Shown piece by piece: positions 1 to 11,052 of a DNA stretch of 64,000 nt. The notes under the pieces were generated by a model. It ran no database searches, was not told where the DNA came from, and saw only the letters and a list, made by a program, of their open reading frames with translations. Each line of letters opens with the position of its first letter. Position 1 is the stretch's first letter. The position numbers and the translations under genes were made by a program. Origin of the DNA: Amaurobius ferox (lineage: Eukaryota; Arthropoda; Arachnida; Araneae; Amaurobiidae); the NCBI GenBank assembly GCA_951213105.1, contig OX578152.1, forward strand, positions 70,670,680-70,734,679, read 5' to 3'.

Positions 1-542
1 TGACCAATCAAACCTGGATTCAAAATTATTTCACCCTTCTGGCGACTTTGCTGTTTTAGACCTGTTATATGCCAGAATTTAAATTTTAATGAAAAGAATA
101 AAAATATTTGGAATTAATGAAAAATGAAAATATTGAATAAAATTTTTTTTCTGTGTAAAATAAGGATTAAATTAAAGAAAGAATTTTAAAATTAAAATAA
201 ATATAAGTAAATTTAAGAAAATTTATTTCACAGTATGAGAAGCAAACAAAGTGACGAATCATTATGTGTTCTCAATGAGACATGCCATATTGTATTTGAA
301 AATATAATTATTAGGGAACTTGAAGCTTTTAAGAAATTTTTGAATTATGTAAATATTTGTGTAATATTTTAGGAGTTTATTATGAGGATTGAAGTATTTA
401 CATGCGTAGATAGTGAAATGATTAGAATTATGTTTTTGAATTTATGTGATATTGTATTTAAATATTTTGGGGGAACATTTTGAGGTGTAAAAACAGGAGA
501 TAATTTTAGATATAGAATTTTTGCGAGAAAGTGGAATTTAGA
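1..542 (+). other. 5' leader of Ty3/Gypsy element 1
   Basis: This AT-rich stretch precedes gag. A TGGCGACTTTGCTG stretch beginning at 40 sits where a primer-binding site would be expected just inside a 5' LTR, so the first ~38 bases may be the end of that LTR. The rest of the 5' LTR would lie upstream of the window. I could not match the stretch to a specific tRNA or find the same LTR end downstream, so the primer-site reading is weak. No ORF or clear structure is seen between 60 and 540. Confidence 0.35.
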
Positions 543-1700
543 ATGACGGAAAGCGGAGAAAATCCTCCAGCAACGAGGGGCAGGTTACCAGGACTTATAC
601 ACCTATTAGGGGAATGCAATGGCATAGAGAATGATGTAGAAATTTTTTTTGACCAGATCAAATCTTTAAGCAGCTTGGGGGATTGGTCAGAGGAGGAAAA
701 GTTAGCAATTGTGAAATCTCGGTTAAGAGGGAATGCAAGAAAATTTTATATAGGGTCACAAGAATTAAGAAGGGAAACATCTTTCGAAAAATTTAGGGAT
801 AGGTTATTAGAGTTCTTTACAGAAAAACCGAACATTACAACGAATCAGATCCTTTTCACGACCGCAAAACAGACACAGGGAGAAACGATTAAACAGCTGG
901 CACACAGAATAACAACACTAACTTTAAATTATATTGGCGACACAGAGCACAGTGAAGCGACACAACAGATTATGGATAAATTAAGGTTAAGTAAATTTTT
1001 AGAGGCAGTAACACCTGAATTCCAGAAAGAAATAATAAAAACTAATGCACAAAATTTTGATGAAGCTGTAAAAATAGCCACAAACTTGGAACAGGCAAAT
1101 TTAGCTGCGATAACGGCAAATGTAAATAGTGCGACTTATAGACAAGAAATTGAGACGCTCCGCAAAGAGCAACAGGAATTTAACGCACATATTTTAAATT
1201 CAATTACCCAAGAAATAAACACATTAAAAATCCAAGAAAAAGTGCAAATTCCCACGACACAAACAAAAAAACCCGTAACATGTCATTACTGTAATAAACA
1301 GGGGCATTTCATGAGAGAATGCCGAATATACAAAGCTGATCATTTTAAGCAAACCCAGAATCTAAACATAAACAACGCGAGAACACATTGGCATAATCAA
1401 ATACAGTCTCCTCCCCACTCATTTCAAACCCAGCCGTATGATGACCACACAACTTACCCCTCCCAGCCGGACACATACGATTATAGGCCAAACCACGCCT
1501 TTGGAAACTATCAACAGAGCAGAAATTACTATGCAGCACCCCCTCCACAAAGTAGATTTTCTAGGGAACAACGATATAATAGGGACGAGTCAAACCAAAA
1601 CAGAATCAGAGAAACGGGTGTGCAAAGGAACGATGGAAGAGAAATGAATACAAGATTTGGATACAGAAATTTCCCTAATAGAAGAGATAATTTAAACTAA
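543..1700 (+). CDS. gag: Gag polyprotein of Gypsy element 1
   Basis: This is the capsid/nucleocapsid protein that packages the retroelement RNA. The likely start is the ATG at 543. The open frame extends four codons upstream to a GTG at 531, an unlikely start. The predicted protein is about 385 residues. An N-terminal helical capsid-type region (FFDQIKSLSSLGDWSEEEK, then a FRDRLLEFF stretch) matches retrotransposon gag folds. A CCHC zinc knuckle, CHYCNKQGHFMREC, lies at 1281-1322. The C-terminus is rich in Q, N, Y and R, as in nucleic-acid-binding tails. The stop TAA at 1698-1700 directly follows a TTTAAAC heptamer, which implies that pol is made by -1 frameshifting. No internal stops are present. 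Confidence 0.9.
   Translation: MTESGENPPATRGRLPGLIHLLGECNGIENDVEIFFDQIKSLSSLGDWSEEEKLAIVKSRLRGNARKFYIGSQELRRETSFEKFRDRLLEFFTEKPNITTNQILFTTAKQTQGETIKQLAHRITTLTLNYIGDTEHSEATQQIMDKLRLSKFLEAVTPEFQKEIIKTNAQNFDEAVKIATNLEQANLAAITANVNSATYRQEIETLRKEQQEFNAHILNSITQEINTLKIQEKVQIPTTQTKKPVTCHYCNKQGHFMRECRIYKADHFKQTQNLNINNARTHWHNQIQSPPHSFQTQPYDDHTTYPSQPDTYDYRPNHAFGNYQQSRNYYAAPPPQSRFSREQRYNRDESNQNRIRETGVQRNDGREMNTRFGYRNFPNRRDNLN
1691..1697 (+). promoter_or_regulatory. -1 programmed ribosomal frameshift site TTTAAAC
   Basis: The heptamer T TTA AAC is in the gag frame, giving the X XXY YYZ register needed for tandem tRNA slippage. The gag stop follows immediately at 1698. A one-base backward slip leads into the frame of the pol ORF, which is open from 1697. 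Pol has no ATG near its start. I see no convincing downstream pseudoknot by eye, only weak AT-rich pairing. Confidence 0.75.
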
Positions 1701-1702
1701 TT

Positions 1703-4700
1703 GTGGGAGCTTTAAATAATAACTTACAAAGAGAGAAAAATTACAGGGTAAAGTTCCCGAGAAAAATTGAAATTCCTGTACAAACAGAAAATAAGAAATT
1801 GGAGATACATAACGATGAAAGTATTGAAAAACATGAGGAAACGATTGCATCTGTAGGAGAACAAATTGAAAAAACAGAATTGCCAACAATAATAGTTCAA
1901 TTTAAAAATATACAAAGCGAACTCATGATAGACTCAGGAGCGAGCGTTAGTGTATTATCATTAGAATTGTTCAATAAAATTAAAGATAATGTCAAAATTA
2001 AATATGTGTCAAGGAGTGTTACAATATCAACTTTAACAGGACATAGTATTGAATATATAAAGACTGTGGAAATTCCATTCAAAATTCAGGGAAAACAGTT
2101 CAAACACATTTTTTTTGTCACAACAGCAAAATTTACACAAAAATTCAAGGGAGTATTGGGTTTTGACTTTTTACAGAAAAATCAAGCCATTTTGAATACA
2201 CAAAAGAACATTCTGAAGATGGGCGACATAGAAATAATTTTAAATTCTGATAGGCAAATTGATAGACAAATAAATGAGATAATACAGGAAAAACCGAATC
2301 TAGCCAAAATTTTAAGAAAAGTACAAATCAAACCTAATTCGAGGGAGAATGTTGTAGTATATAGTGAGGAAAGTCTAGAAAATGGAACAGAGGTTTTGTT
2401 CGAACCCAAAGAAAAATCATACATTATAATGAATTATGGAATATACCACATGAATGAGAACAAATTTAAAATTGAAGTTCAGAATAACACGAATGCGACA
2501 ATTACATTAAATAAAAACATGGCTTTAGGAAACATTACGACAGATTTTACGATACAACAACAGGACATTAAAGAACCAGAAATTAGTGAACGGATACATA
2601 AATACGAAGAGATGATAAATTTAATACAGGCTAAACCGGAGATAATAGCAGAAAGAAAAAAAGAGTTGAAAACAGAAGATTTTAATACTGACCACATGGA
2701 CCCAAACATTAAACAAGATTTCCTCAAATTTGTAATGCAATATTCGGACGTTTTTTCAAAATCATTAAAAACTTTAGGAGCGACGGACATCGTAAAACCG
2801 GTGATAAAGCTTGCACATGACCACGCAATACGTTCCAGGCCATACAACGTTCCGTACGCACTGCAGGATACCGCAAAAACTCAATTAAAAGAGTTAGAAG
2901 AAGCAGGGATAATTGCCAGAACAAAATCAAATTTTGCATCACCGATGATTTTAGTGCGTAAAACAAGTGGAGAGTACCGCTTATGTTTAGATCTGAGATT
3001 AATTAATAACATATCCACTCTGTTTCCTTACAGAATTCCCTGTGTGAATGAAATTATAACTAAATTAGCCGGACATAGATACTTTTCGAAACTGGATTTT
3101 CATAGTGCTTTCAACCAATTGGTTTTACCTGAAGACACAAAAGAATTATTTGCTTTTACAACGCCCTATGGCAATTACCAATTTGAAAGACTCGTTTTTG
3201 GACACGTAAGCTCCGCTCCAATTTTTCAACAGGTTATGGACACCATTTTAGCGGACTTAAGAGAGGAAAACATACAAGCTTACATCGACGACATAATAAT
3301 CCCGGCTAACTCTTATTCAGAATTAATACATAAATTAAAATTAGTATTCGATAAATTAAGAAAATACAACCTAACTCTGACACCCAGCAAATGTAAATTT
3401 TTTGTAGAAAAAGTAGCATATTTAGGATTTGAAATTAGTCAAAAAGGCATTACACCAACAGATGAAAATATAAACAAAATCACTTCATTTCCAGTACCAA
3501 AAACTTTAAGAAAATTAAAAAGATTTTTAGGCATTTGTAATTTTTACAGAAATTCAATAAAAAATTATGCTCAATTAACCGCGGTTTTATCAGACTTAAC
3601 AAGAAAGGATAATAAATTTAAATGGGATAATGAATGTGAAGAGGCATTTCAGGCACTCCAAGAATGTTTTTTCAAGAAACCATTACTTATACAGCCAGAT
3701 TTTGACAAAGACTTTTATCTGAATATCGATGGCAGCATTCAGTCCATAGGAGGCGCTCTTTTACAATACAGAGATGGGATTTTAAAACCTATTGCATATT
3801 TTAGCAGGAAATTATCGATACAGGAGCAAAAGTATCCGGCCATGAAAATTGAATTATTAGCTATGCATCAGGGAATGAAATTTTTTAGAAATTTCCTTTT
3901 CGGCCGAAAGTTTTTTGTGCTTTCTGACCATTTGCCGTTGGGACAGCATTTAAAAATACAAAACCCACCCAACGTATTACAGAGGTGGCTTTTAGACATA
4001 TCTGAATACGATTATGAATTTATTCACGTCCCGGGTAAAGATAATTTATTAGCGGATTTTTTAAGTAGAGATGATTTTGAAAGTAAACAAACAGAGCAGA
4101 ACGAGAGAAAACAAAACATTGAGAATCCAAGGGGAGAAATTAACCTGATAGAACAAATTAAGGGAGAAAACACGATGAAAAGAAATGGATATGTGAATGA
4201 GGATAGTGTCTATTTTGCACAGATAAACACAATAACAGAAATCCCGGCATTAGATAGAATTTTAGATGAACAAATTAAAGATCCAAAATTAAAAATAATC
4301 AGAGAAAATTTACAAAATCGGAATTTTAAAGAGAGTAAACATTATGACACATTATATATTGACGAGGAAACTAATTTATTAATGCACGTAGGAAACTGGA
4401 AGGACAGACCTTGGAGAGACAATTTGAACAAAACTATAGTTATACCCAGAAATTTACAGAAAGAAATTTTAGCGATTACACACGTAACACATGCAGGGAT
4501 TGATAAAACTTACAAATTATTATCGGACAGGTATTATTGGAATGGTATGTACAGTGACACACAAAATTTTATTACATCTTGCGAACAGTGTAGAAAGAAA
4601 AAGGGAAAAAATCAGCCCGTTCCCCTGGGAAGAAATCCTATACCTGATGGGCCCGTGCAAATTTTGTCGACAGACATTTGCGGACCATTTCAAACTAGCA

Positions 4701-5182
4701 CTTCAAATAATAAATATGTGTTATCGGTGGTAGACCACTTCTCCAAACATATACAAATGTTTCCAATCCCGGATATAACGGCCACCACGGTTGCTGATAG
4801 ACTCTTAAATTACTTTATGAATTGGGGATGTCCTAAGACAGTGTTATCGGACGCAGGCTCTCAGTTTACATCTAGTATACACCAAATTATGACAGAAAAA
4901 CTCGGAATAGTTGCCAGAATAGCATCGGTACGTTCGCCATGGGTTAACGGTATAGTGGAGGTTACTAACAAACAATTGAAACACACCTTAGCGACATTAG
5001 CGGAGAATTCTCCATACTGGGATACCGCAGTACAATGCCACGTAGCTGTTTACAACGCGACAGTACATTCAAGCACCAAAGAAACACCAAACTTTCTTTT
5101 TTTTGGAAGAGACCTTCCAACTTTTTTTGAAACTAATGTAACAGAAAATAATACAGAAACAACATATCAGGATTATATATAA
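1703..5182 (+). pseudogene. pol: Pol polyprotein of Gypsy element 1 (protease-RT-RNase H-integrase), ends at in-frame stop
   Basis: The frame is entered by -1 frameshift from gag. The aspartic protease has the DSGAS motif near 1931. The reverse transcriptase spans roughly 2790-3330, with YRLCLDLRLIN, FSKLDFHSAFNQL and the catalytic YIDD at about 3281. RNase H begins near 3728 (DGSIQSIGGALL). The integrase has an HHCC zinc module at about 4480-4600. Its catalytic D, D and E fall in STDICGPF (~4672), LSDAGSQF (~4849) and NGIVEVTNKQL (~4958). All catalytic residues are present. A TAA at 5180-5182 truncates the integrase before its C-terminal domain, which resumes in the same frame from about 5183. 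The stop lies beside an A9 run. This copy is therefore probably not functional. Confidence 0.9.
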
Positions 5183-5488
5183 AAAAAAATAACAGTGATG
5201 AATAACGCATTTAAGGAGGCAAATAAAAATTTAATTCTCGCGAAAGAACGCCAAGAAAGTCAACAACTCCAAAGAGCTAAATTCAGGGATTTGGAAATCG
5301 GGTCCAGGGTGTTCATGGAAAACAATAATAATCGGTATAAAAAAGGGAACCACACGGGACCTTATCGAGTAATTAATAGAATAAATAGATTTGTATATGA
5401 AATAAAACTGTGTGACAAACCAAATTCTAAAATCATAAAATCCCACATAAATAGATTGAGGACTTTCCCGACCGCAAGCCACATCTAA
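5183..5488 (+). pseudogene. pol: Integrase C-terminal GPY/F domain, separated from pol by one stop codon
   Basis: This stretch is in the same frame as the upstream pol. It encodes an integrase C-terminal domain: basic helix, then a GSRVFMENNN strand, then the GPYRVINRI motif typical of the Gypsy GPY/F module, ending INRLR. The domain binds DNA and helps target site choice. Only the TAA at 5180-5182 separates it from the catalytic core. Its own stop at 5486-5488 comes after a frameshift, because the expected continuation is in another frame from about 5455. Confidence 0.85.
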
Positions 5489-6153
5489 AAATACCGTACA
5501 TAAACAAATACAAGTCACCTCTTCTCCCCACTCCTAAAAACGCGGAACAAAACTCTGAACCGAAACCGGAACTAAAGAAAGACCGCGGTCAAAATGAGAA
5601 TATTCCGTTTATCATGTTAGAGGAGGAAATAGCAAACGGACAGTACAGAGAGTCTTGTCAAACCCGTTCGCACAGCGCGATGCCACAGCATCCTAATGGA
5701 AACACGCTTACTCTTAAATCCGCGAAACCAGTTACCGCACAAGTACAAAACGAAACAACTCAGAGCGCACGAGAGAATGCAATCATCCCTCCAAAAGACT
5801 CTCCGAACGCAAACATTCTTTCAGCAGGGGGGGACTCAGGCAGACATAGCACGCTAGAAACACACGAGAATTTGGAACTTTCAGAACAGGGGGACTGTAC
5901 ACAAATTGAAGCAAACACGAATGAAAAGGCGGGAGAAATAGAACAAGATGCGCGAGAGGGACCAACACAAGTAGATGGGGGTTGTATACAGATGGAACAG
6001 GAAAACGTTCAGGGGAAGGATGAATCAGCAGGAAATTCACAAGGGGACGATATAAACAGTACAAGTTGTTCACGCACAGTACTACTTCCAACACCGGTTA
6101 GGCCTAATCACAGATACGCGTTGAGATCTTTAAAGAATGTAAATTTAAATTGA
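5455..6153 (+). pseudogene. C-terminal tail of Pol, displaced by a frameshift
   Basis: This frame is open from just after a TAG at 5452-5454 to the TGA after 6150. It overlaps the end of the GPY/F ORF, so one small indel near 5,440-5,488 would explain the break. The tail is hydrophilic, rich in E, Q, N, T and S, and ends with RYALRSLKN. A final RY-x-LRS motif is common at the C-termini of Gypsy Pol proteins. An ATG at 5614 would give a 179-residue product. I see no signal peptide, membrane span or furin site, so it is not an envelope gene. An independent third ORF is possible but less likely. Confidence 0.6.
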
Positions 6154-6285
6154 TTCAATTAAAGCACGAAATAAATAAACTTTAGGGATGATAGGTTAAA
6201 GATGTGGATATATTAAATTCAAATTTTGGGAAAGAACATAAATAACAGAGGAGACACGTCACATTTCATGAAAAAAAACAAAAAA

Positions 6286-6295
6286 CAAAAGGGGG
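6286..6295 (+). other. Polypurine tract of Gypsy element 1
   Basis: AAAAGGGGGA follows an A-rich lead and lies 130 bases after the last coding frame, the usual place for second-strand priming. The 3' LTR should start just after it, at about 6297-6301. Confidence 0.6.
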
Positions 6296-6296
6296 A

Positions 6297-8236
6297 CATC
6301 GTTAGAATTCTATAAAAAGTCGTTATAACTCTATAAAAAGAAGGTTTTTTTTTAAGAGAATTTTGATTTCCAGGCAATAAAAATTTCGATGGGTAAGATA
6401 ATTAGGAATATTAAATAAAGGGATATTTTGAATTTCAAAAAAAAAAAAACTCTTTTCAAAGAACAGTGAAATTTTAAAACAAAAGTAAACTTTCTCCACG
6501 CGCTCTTCATGTAATTAGCGGAATGATCAACCATTGTTGGATGAATACGCGTGAGGAAATAGGAATTATAGAATTATAGTTTAAAATGATTAGATAATTG
6601 GTAAATATAAAAAAAAAAAAAAAAAAAAAAATTTTTTTTTTCCTAGTTTAAATAAATAAATAATTCATAATTAAGAATAAAAATTGGAATTTAAATAAAT
6701 AAATAATTCATAATAAAAAAAAAAATAAATAAATTGTAATCTAAATAAATAAATAATTGGCAATTCAAAATAAAAGTTGTAATTTAAATAACTAAATAAT
6801 GGGTAATTAAAATAAAAAGAAATTAGGGTTTAAAAGGGATAGAGAATTTTAATTAAAAATCAAAATGGCAGTTCAAAGAAAATAGATAATTGTAATATAC
6901 GCAAATTATAATTTCAAATGAATAGATAATTTTAATAAACATACGCGAATTGTTGGTTAAATAAAAAGCATTTGAAAAAAAAAAAAAGCGTTTCTACACA
7001 TATTTTGATAGGGTCACACCTATTAATTAATTGGGAGAGGCGAACTTTTGAGGGGAACGCTAAACGACGGAGATTTTGGATTTAGGATTCACTTAACGGG
7101 AAATAACATGGTATAATAATAAAATAGAATGGAAGTACAGAATTAACACTAACCGCATTTTAATTAATCCTGGGAAATGCTTAATCCATAGGAGTCGCGA
7201 AACACAGACAATCACACACACTGCTACGCGCACAACTCGTCGTCCTAAACACTTTACACAACATGGCGGAAACGTGGACGAGAACATTTGTACCATTTTG
7301 CCAAAACGACATCGTCAAAAATTTGTACAGCTAATTGGCCATGGGAACTCACACGAAGAAATGCCCGCATTAGCCGCAGGCCAGAAAGGGGACCGCTTTC
7401 CAGGGAAAATGACACAATAGCAAGGACGTGTTGACCTTGTGTCCAAACAACATTTAAGGAATAGGATCTTGGGAGAATTGGGAAAAATACATTGGAACGA
7501 ATGCTTTGGAGACTCGAATAAATGTTACATGAAGTTGGGAAGTTGAAAAGAGAAAGAGGTGAAACGAATTAATTCAGGAGACTTTGCATTCAATTACAAG
7601 GGATATATGAAAAGAAAATGTACATTTTGGTATTCAAGTATGGAATATGAATTGAGTTAGAGGATATTTGAGAGAAAATTTGTAATTATGTATACATTGA
7701 GAGAATTTCAGTGAGTGATAAGATTTACGAAAAATTTAAGTATGGTTTCATTAAGTGGGAAAGTGAATAATTTAATGAATTCGGGAAATTCCGTATCCAA
7801 GTATATTTTTGGATTAAACCAGGTGATATGTGAAAGAAAATGTATAATTATGGATAGTGTAATATAGAATCGCAGGGGAGTTATAAGATTTTCAGTAGGA
7901 TGATAATTAAATGATTACATGGTTTTTTTTTCTGTCATCTCAGTTGGTAGGAAAATTTTAAAGTATTGTGCGGAAATTTTTGGAGTTATATAGGTCTTAT
8001 CTTGATAGTATTTGAGAGAATAGTGTAATTGTTTAAGTATATTAGTATAAATGTGTACATGAGTTATATTTATGGCACGTTCAATTGAGAACACATGATG
8101 AAGTCAGGAAAATATAAATTGATAAGAGTGGTGAAGTTTAATGTATAGAGAATGTAAGAATTTCAATATTTTAAGTATTGAATAAGATATCAAACTTAAG
8201 TGGATTGCATGTTAGATAAGAAGTGTATATAATGTA
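6297..8236 (+). other. Presumed 3' LTR and/or AT-rich non-coding sequence after Gypsy element 1
   Basis: Two TATAAAAAG boxes at 6311-6319 and 6332-6340 lie just after the polypurine tract, as expected for a U3 promoter. A CAATAAAAAT poly(A)-like signal follows near 6375. Degenerate AAATAAATAAATAATT-type repeats fill about 6600-6830. A less AT-rich patch at 7180-7440 could be an R/U5 or leader region. No ORF of significance is present. The LTR end was not found because the 5' LTR needed for comparison is outside the window. Confidence 0.35.
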
Positions 8237-8237
8237 A

Positions 8238-8268
<31 letters not shown>

Positions 8269-8575
8269 CATAAGGTAGAGAAATGTAAAGTAAATGAGTA
8301 GTAGGAATTTGAAAAATGTAAGTTTGAAGGGAGTATCAAATTTGAATAAAAAAAATGTATATATTATGTGGAAGGATTTAAAGTAGATAAATGGTTAGGA
8401 TGTTAAATAAGAAATGTATATATATAATGTGGAAAAACATAAGGCAGAGAAATGTAAAATAAATAAATAGTAGGAATTTGAAAAATTTAAGTTTGAAGGG
8501 TGTATCAAATTTGAAAAAAAAAAATGTATATATTATAGGGAAGGATTTAAAGTAGATAAAGTATAGAAATTTCAA
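8237..8575 (+). repeat. Two tandem ~169-bp units including a (TA)n tract
   Basis: A unit containing GGTAGAGAAATGTAAAG and GTAGGAATTTGAAAAAT at about 8274 recurs at about 8443 with few changes. The first unit also carries a (TA)n run at about 8250-8268. This is non-coding. Confidence 0.7.
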
Positions 8576-8817
8576 TGGGGCAAATTTTGAGAATGTTAAC
8601 AAATTTAAATGAGTTTGAGAAAAAAAAAAAAGAAGTTTTTTTTTAATGTTTCGTGTGCCGGGTGACAAATTAAAATTATGGAAATTGAATTTGTAAAAAA
8701 ATATACTTTGGTGAATTTTTAAGAGAGGAGAGTAATAATAAGTGGCCTGAGTGTAATGTATATGTATTGATTTGCTTAAACAAAGCATGAAATAGCATAC
8801 AGATCCTGTTGCCCAAT

Positions 8818-9118
8818 GATTTTCAAGTGGTCAGCGATTCAACAATCCCAGACAAACAACGATTCTCAAGTGGTCAGCGATTCAACAATTCCAGACAAAC
8901 AACGATTCTCAAGTGGTCAGCGATTCAACAATTCCAGACAAACAACGATTCTCAAGTGGTCAGCGATTCAACAATTCCAGACAAACAACGATTCTCAAGT
9001 GGTCAGCGATTCAACAATCCCAGACAAACAACGATTCTCAAGTGGTCAGCGATTCAACAATTCCAGACAAACAACGATTCTCAAGTGGTCAGCGATTCAT
9101 CAATTCCAGACGTGCAAC
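8818..9118 (+). repeat. 43-bp tandem array, seven copies
   Basis: Seven contiguous 43-bp units run from 8818. Each contains CAAGTGGTCAGCGATTC and CCAGACAAACAAC, with only C/T and A/T changes between copies and the last unit diverging at its end. A decayed partial unit follows to about 9160. Because 43 is not a multiple of 3 and the unit lacks stops, all three + frames stay open through the array. The apparent proteins of 95-126 residues there are probably by-products. Confidence 0.95.
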
Positions 9119-9189
9119 GATTCACATATCATTTCAGCGATTCATGTCCATTTCTGCAACAAGGCCAGTGTTTAACCATAAGGAGATAG

Positions 9190-10600
9190 TGTACAATTAA
9201 TCGTACCATTACAAAGATGTACAGTTTAAACATTTTTCTTTACTATAAACTTTTCAAAAGACATTCCACGAATGCAGCTACAATGTTTCAGATACAGAAT
9301 AACAATAAATCCAACTGATACTTACAACAACAACAAAAAAAAACTTTACAGGAGCACTGTGATTTGTATATATGCAAAGAGTATTTGATATTTTGTTACC
9401 AGTAATATTTTTGTTGTACTGAAATGACTGATATATGTATATATAGTGTAATGTTACAGATGATGCAGTATTTGAGAGAGAAAGGAGGTGATGTCACAGG
9501 TAACTCTGCCAGTGTGGTGATGAACTCGCCACTCGATAATTGGTTTTTTTCCCACCAAACTTTGGGGGGGAAGAAGGGTAATTGTTATATTGTAATTTTC
9601 AATTCCCAATATAACATTGCTATTTTGAAAGTGGAAGGGGATCTAAGAAGATGGTCCCTCATACAGCGAGACAATTCATATAACGTTCCCTTAGACACAG
9701 CTGGACCGGACGTAGTTCGAGAGTGAAAAAGGGAGCTTCTCGTATTCACGTCAACACTAGGTACTATATTAGACGAAAGGGGTTGAACCTCTTGACCCGA
9801 GAAGTCAATTAACTTCCTGATGGACATGGGAAAATGTTCGTGAGAACTTTCTGCTCGAAAAAGACAATACTCAAATATCTGATATTTCAAGGGGGGCTTC
9901 GGCCAGTTAGATAGCCGGAAGGCGGAGTTATGTATTTACGGAACCAATGAGAGTCTGGGGGCCTAAGAGAGAGGGGAGAGATGAAGAGAGACTTAAACTT
10001 TTAAAATTTGAAAATCAAGGAGAGGAGAGGAATTTGTGTGTGTGCTGAAAGGTGGTCGCACGAGGGCGACGAGAAGACAGAGCGCACCGGGGAAGTCCTT
10101 TCCTCCTGCCGATGAGAAGTTTCCAGCCGACGGTGATGTTCCGAGGTATGCAATTTCTTTACATGTATTTTGCACGAAGGTCAATGGCCCAGTATGCTCT
10201 CACCCTCTCTCTCTATTAATTATGAAAAGTGTTAGGAGCAATAAAGGTGTTATTGGATTTAATTAGGCAATTGTGTAATGTATGCCTCACGTGAAGTAGA
10301 TGTTGATAAAGGAGATCTATCAGTATATGATTTGAAATATTGGTTCCGCGGCATGATTGTAAAATTAAATGAGTTGATACGAGGTCTGGAATATTAAACA
10401 TGCATTGTGGAATTGTTGAATTTATCAAATATTAGTAATGGTTATCGCATAAATAAATGTTTATTTACTTTTGTTTAAAATATGTCTCTTCATTTTTAGT
10501 TTTTTATTAGATGTATTTTAATTTACTCCACTTTACGAGATCGGTCTATATAGCGTCAATACCTGGCGTGTGATGACTCACATATCAGCCTTGTCGTTTA
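9190..10600 (+). other. LTR-like region, unassigned
   Basis: A purine-rich GAGAGAGAAAGGAGG at about 9473 is followed by TGATGTCACAGGTAACTC, which looks like a polypurine tract and LTR start. Less AT-rich sequence follows at 9640-10150, with GAGAGAGGGGAGAGATG at about 9967. AGCAATAAAGG, a poly(A)-type signal, occurs at about 10238. A CCTGGCGTGTGATGACTCA stretch near 10561 might be an LTR end and primer site. No second copy is available to test this. It may belong to element 1 or be a solo LTR. Confidence 0.25.
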
Positions 10601-10631
10601 ATAATTTAAGAAATTTGATTTTAGGTCCAAC

Positions 10632-10791
<160 letters not shown>

Positions 10792-10919
10792 AGATGGAAA
10801 ATGGAAGTTATTAAAGATATTGAAGTGTTATAGCATATATGCGCAAAGCAGCTACAAATACTATATAAAAAGTATAAAAAGAATTTTAGAATTGAAAAAA
10901 GAAGGAAGACTTAGCGAGA

Positions 10920-11052
10920 AGCTTACTTAATGGCGGTAAGGGGTTGTGACCTTACACCCCAGTTGTCAACAAGCTTGTCATAACTGCCGCGGCATTGCAC
11001 TCCTGGACGCCAGCCCTGGCTGAAGCCAACCCCCGGAGTGACAATAACAATT
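10920..11052. other. GC-rich patch with hairpin potential beside the duplicated block
   Basis: CACTCC at 10998 and GGAGTG at 11035 can pair around an internal GCCAGCCCTGGC palindrome. The patch lies immediately outside the duplicated block that starts at 11053 and is absent from the second copy. No function was recognised. Confidence 0.3.

Larger units (their letters stand above)
1..6296 (+). mobile_element. Ty3/Gypsy LTR retrotransposon 1, nearly full length
   Basis: Domain order is gag with CCHC knuckle, protease, reverse transcriptase, RNase H, then integrase with GPY/F tail. That order is diagnostic of Ty3/Gypsy (Metaviridae). The gag reading frame is undamaged. Pol has one in-frame stop and one frameshift, both near the 3' end, so this copy looks recently inactivated. 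The polypurine tract at 6286-6295 marks the internal 3' boundary. No envelope ORF with signal peptide or membrane segments is seen after pol. The 5' LTR is cut off by the window start, and the 3' LTR limits are not resolved. Confidence 0.9.

Noticed and set aside
2182..2966. Several 80-122-codon minus-strand ORFs across pol
   Set aside because: They are antisense shadows of the pol reading frame, without features of their own.
5614..6153. Envelope gene of a Gypsy-type retrovirus
   Set aside because: No signal peptide, furin site, fusion peptide or membrane anchor is seen; the frame continues upstream into pol and ends with the RY-x-LRS motif.
8818..9118. Direct-repeat array resembling a CRISPR
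   Set aside because: Units are contiguous with no unique spacers, there are no cas genes, and the context is eukaryotic; it is a minisatellite.
8809..9200. Three overlapping repeat-protein ORFs
   Set aside because: All three frames are open only because the 43-bp unit lacks stops; no start context or function supports a protein.
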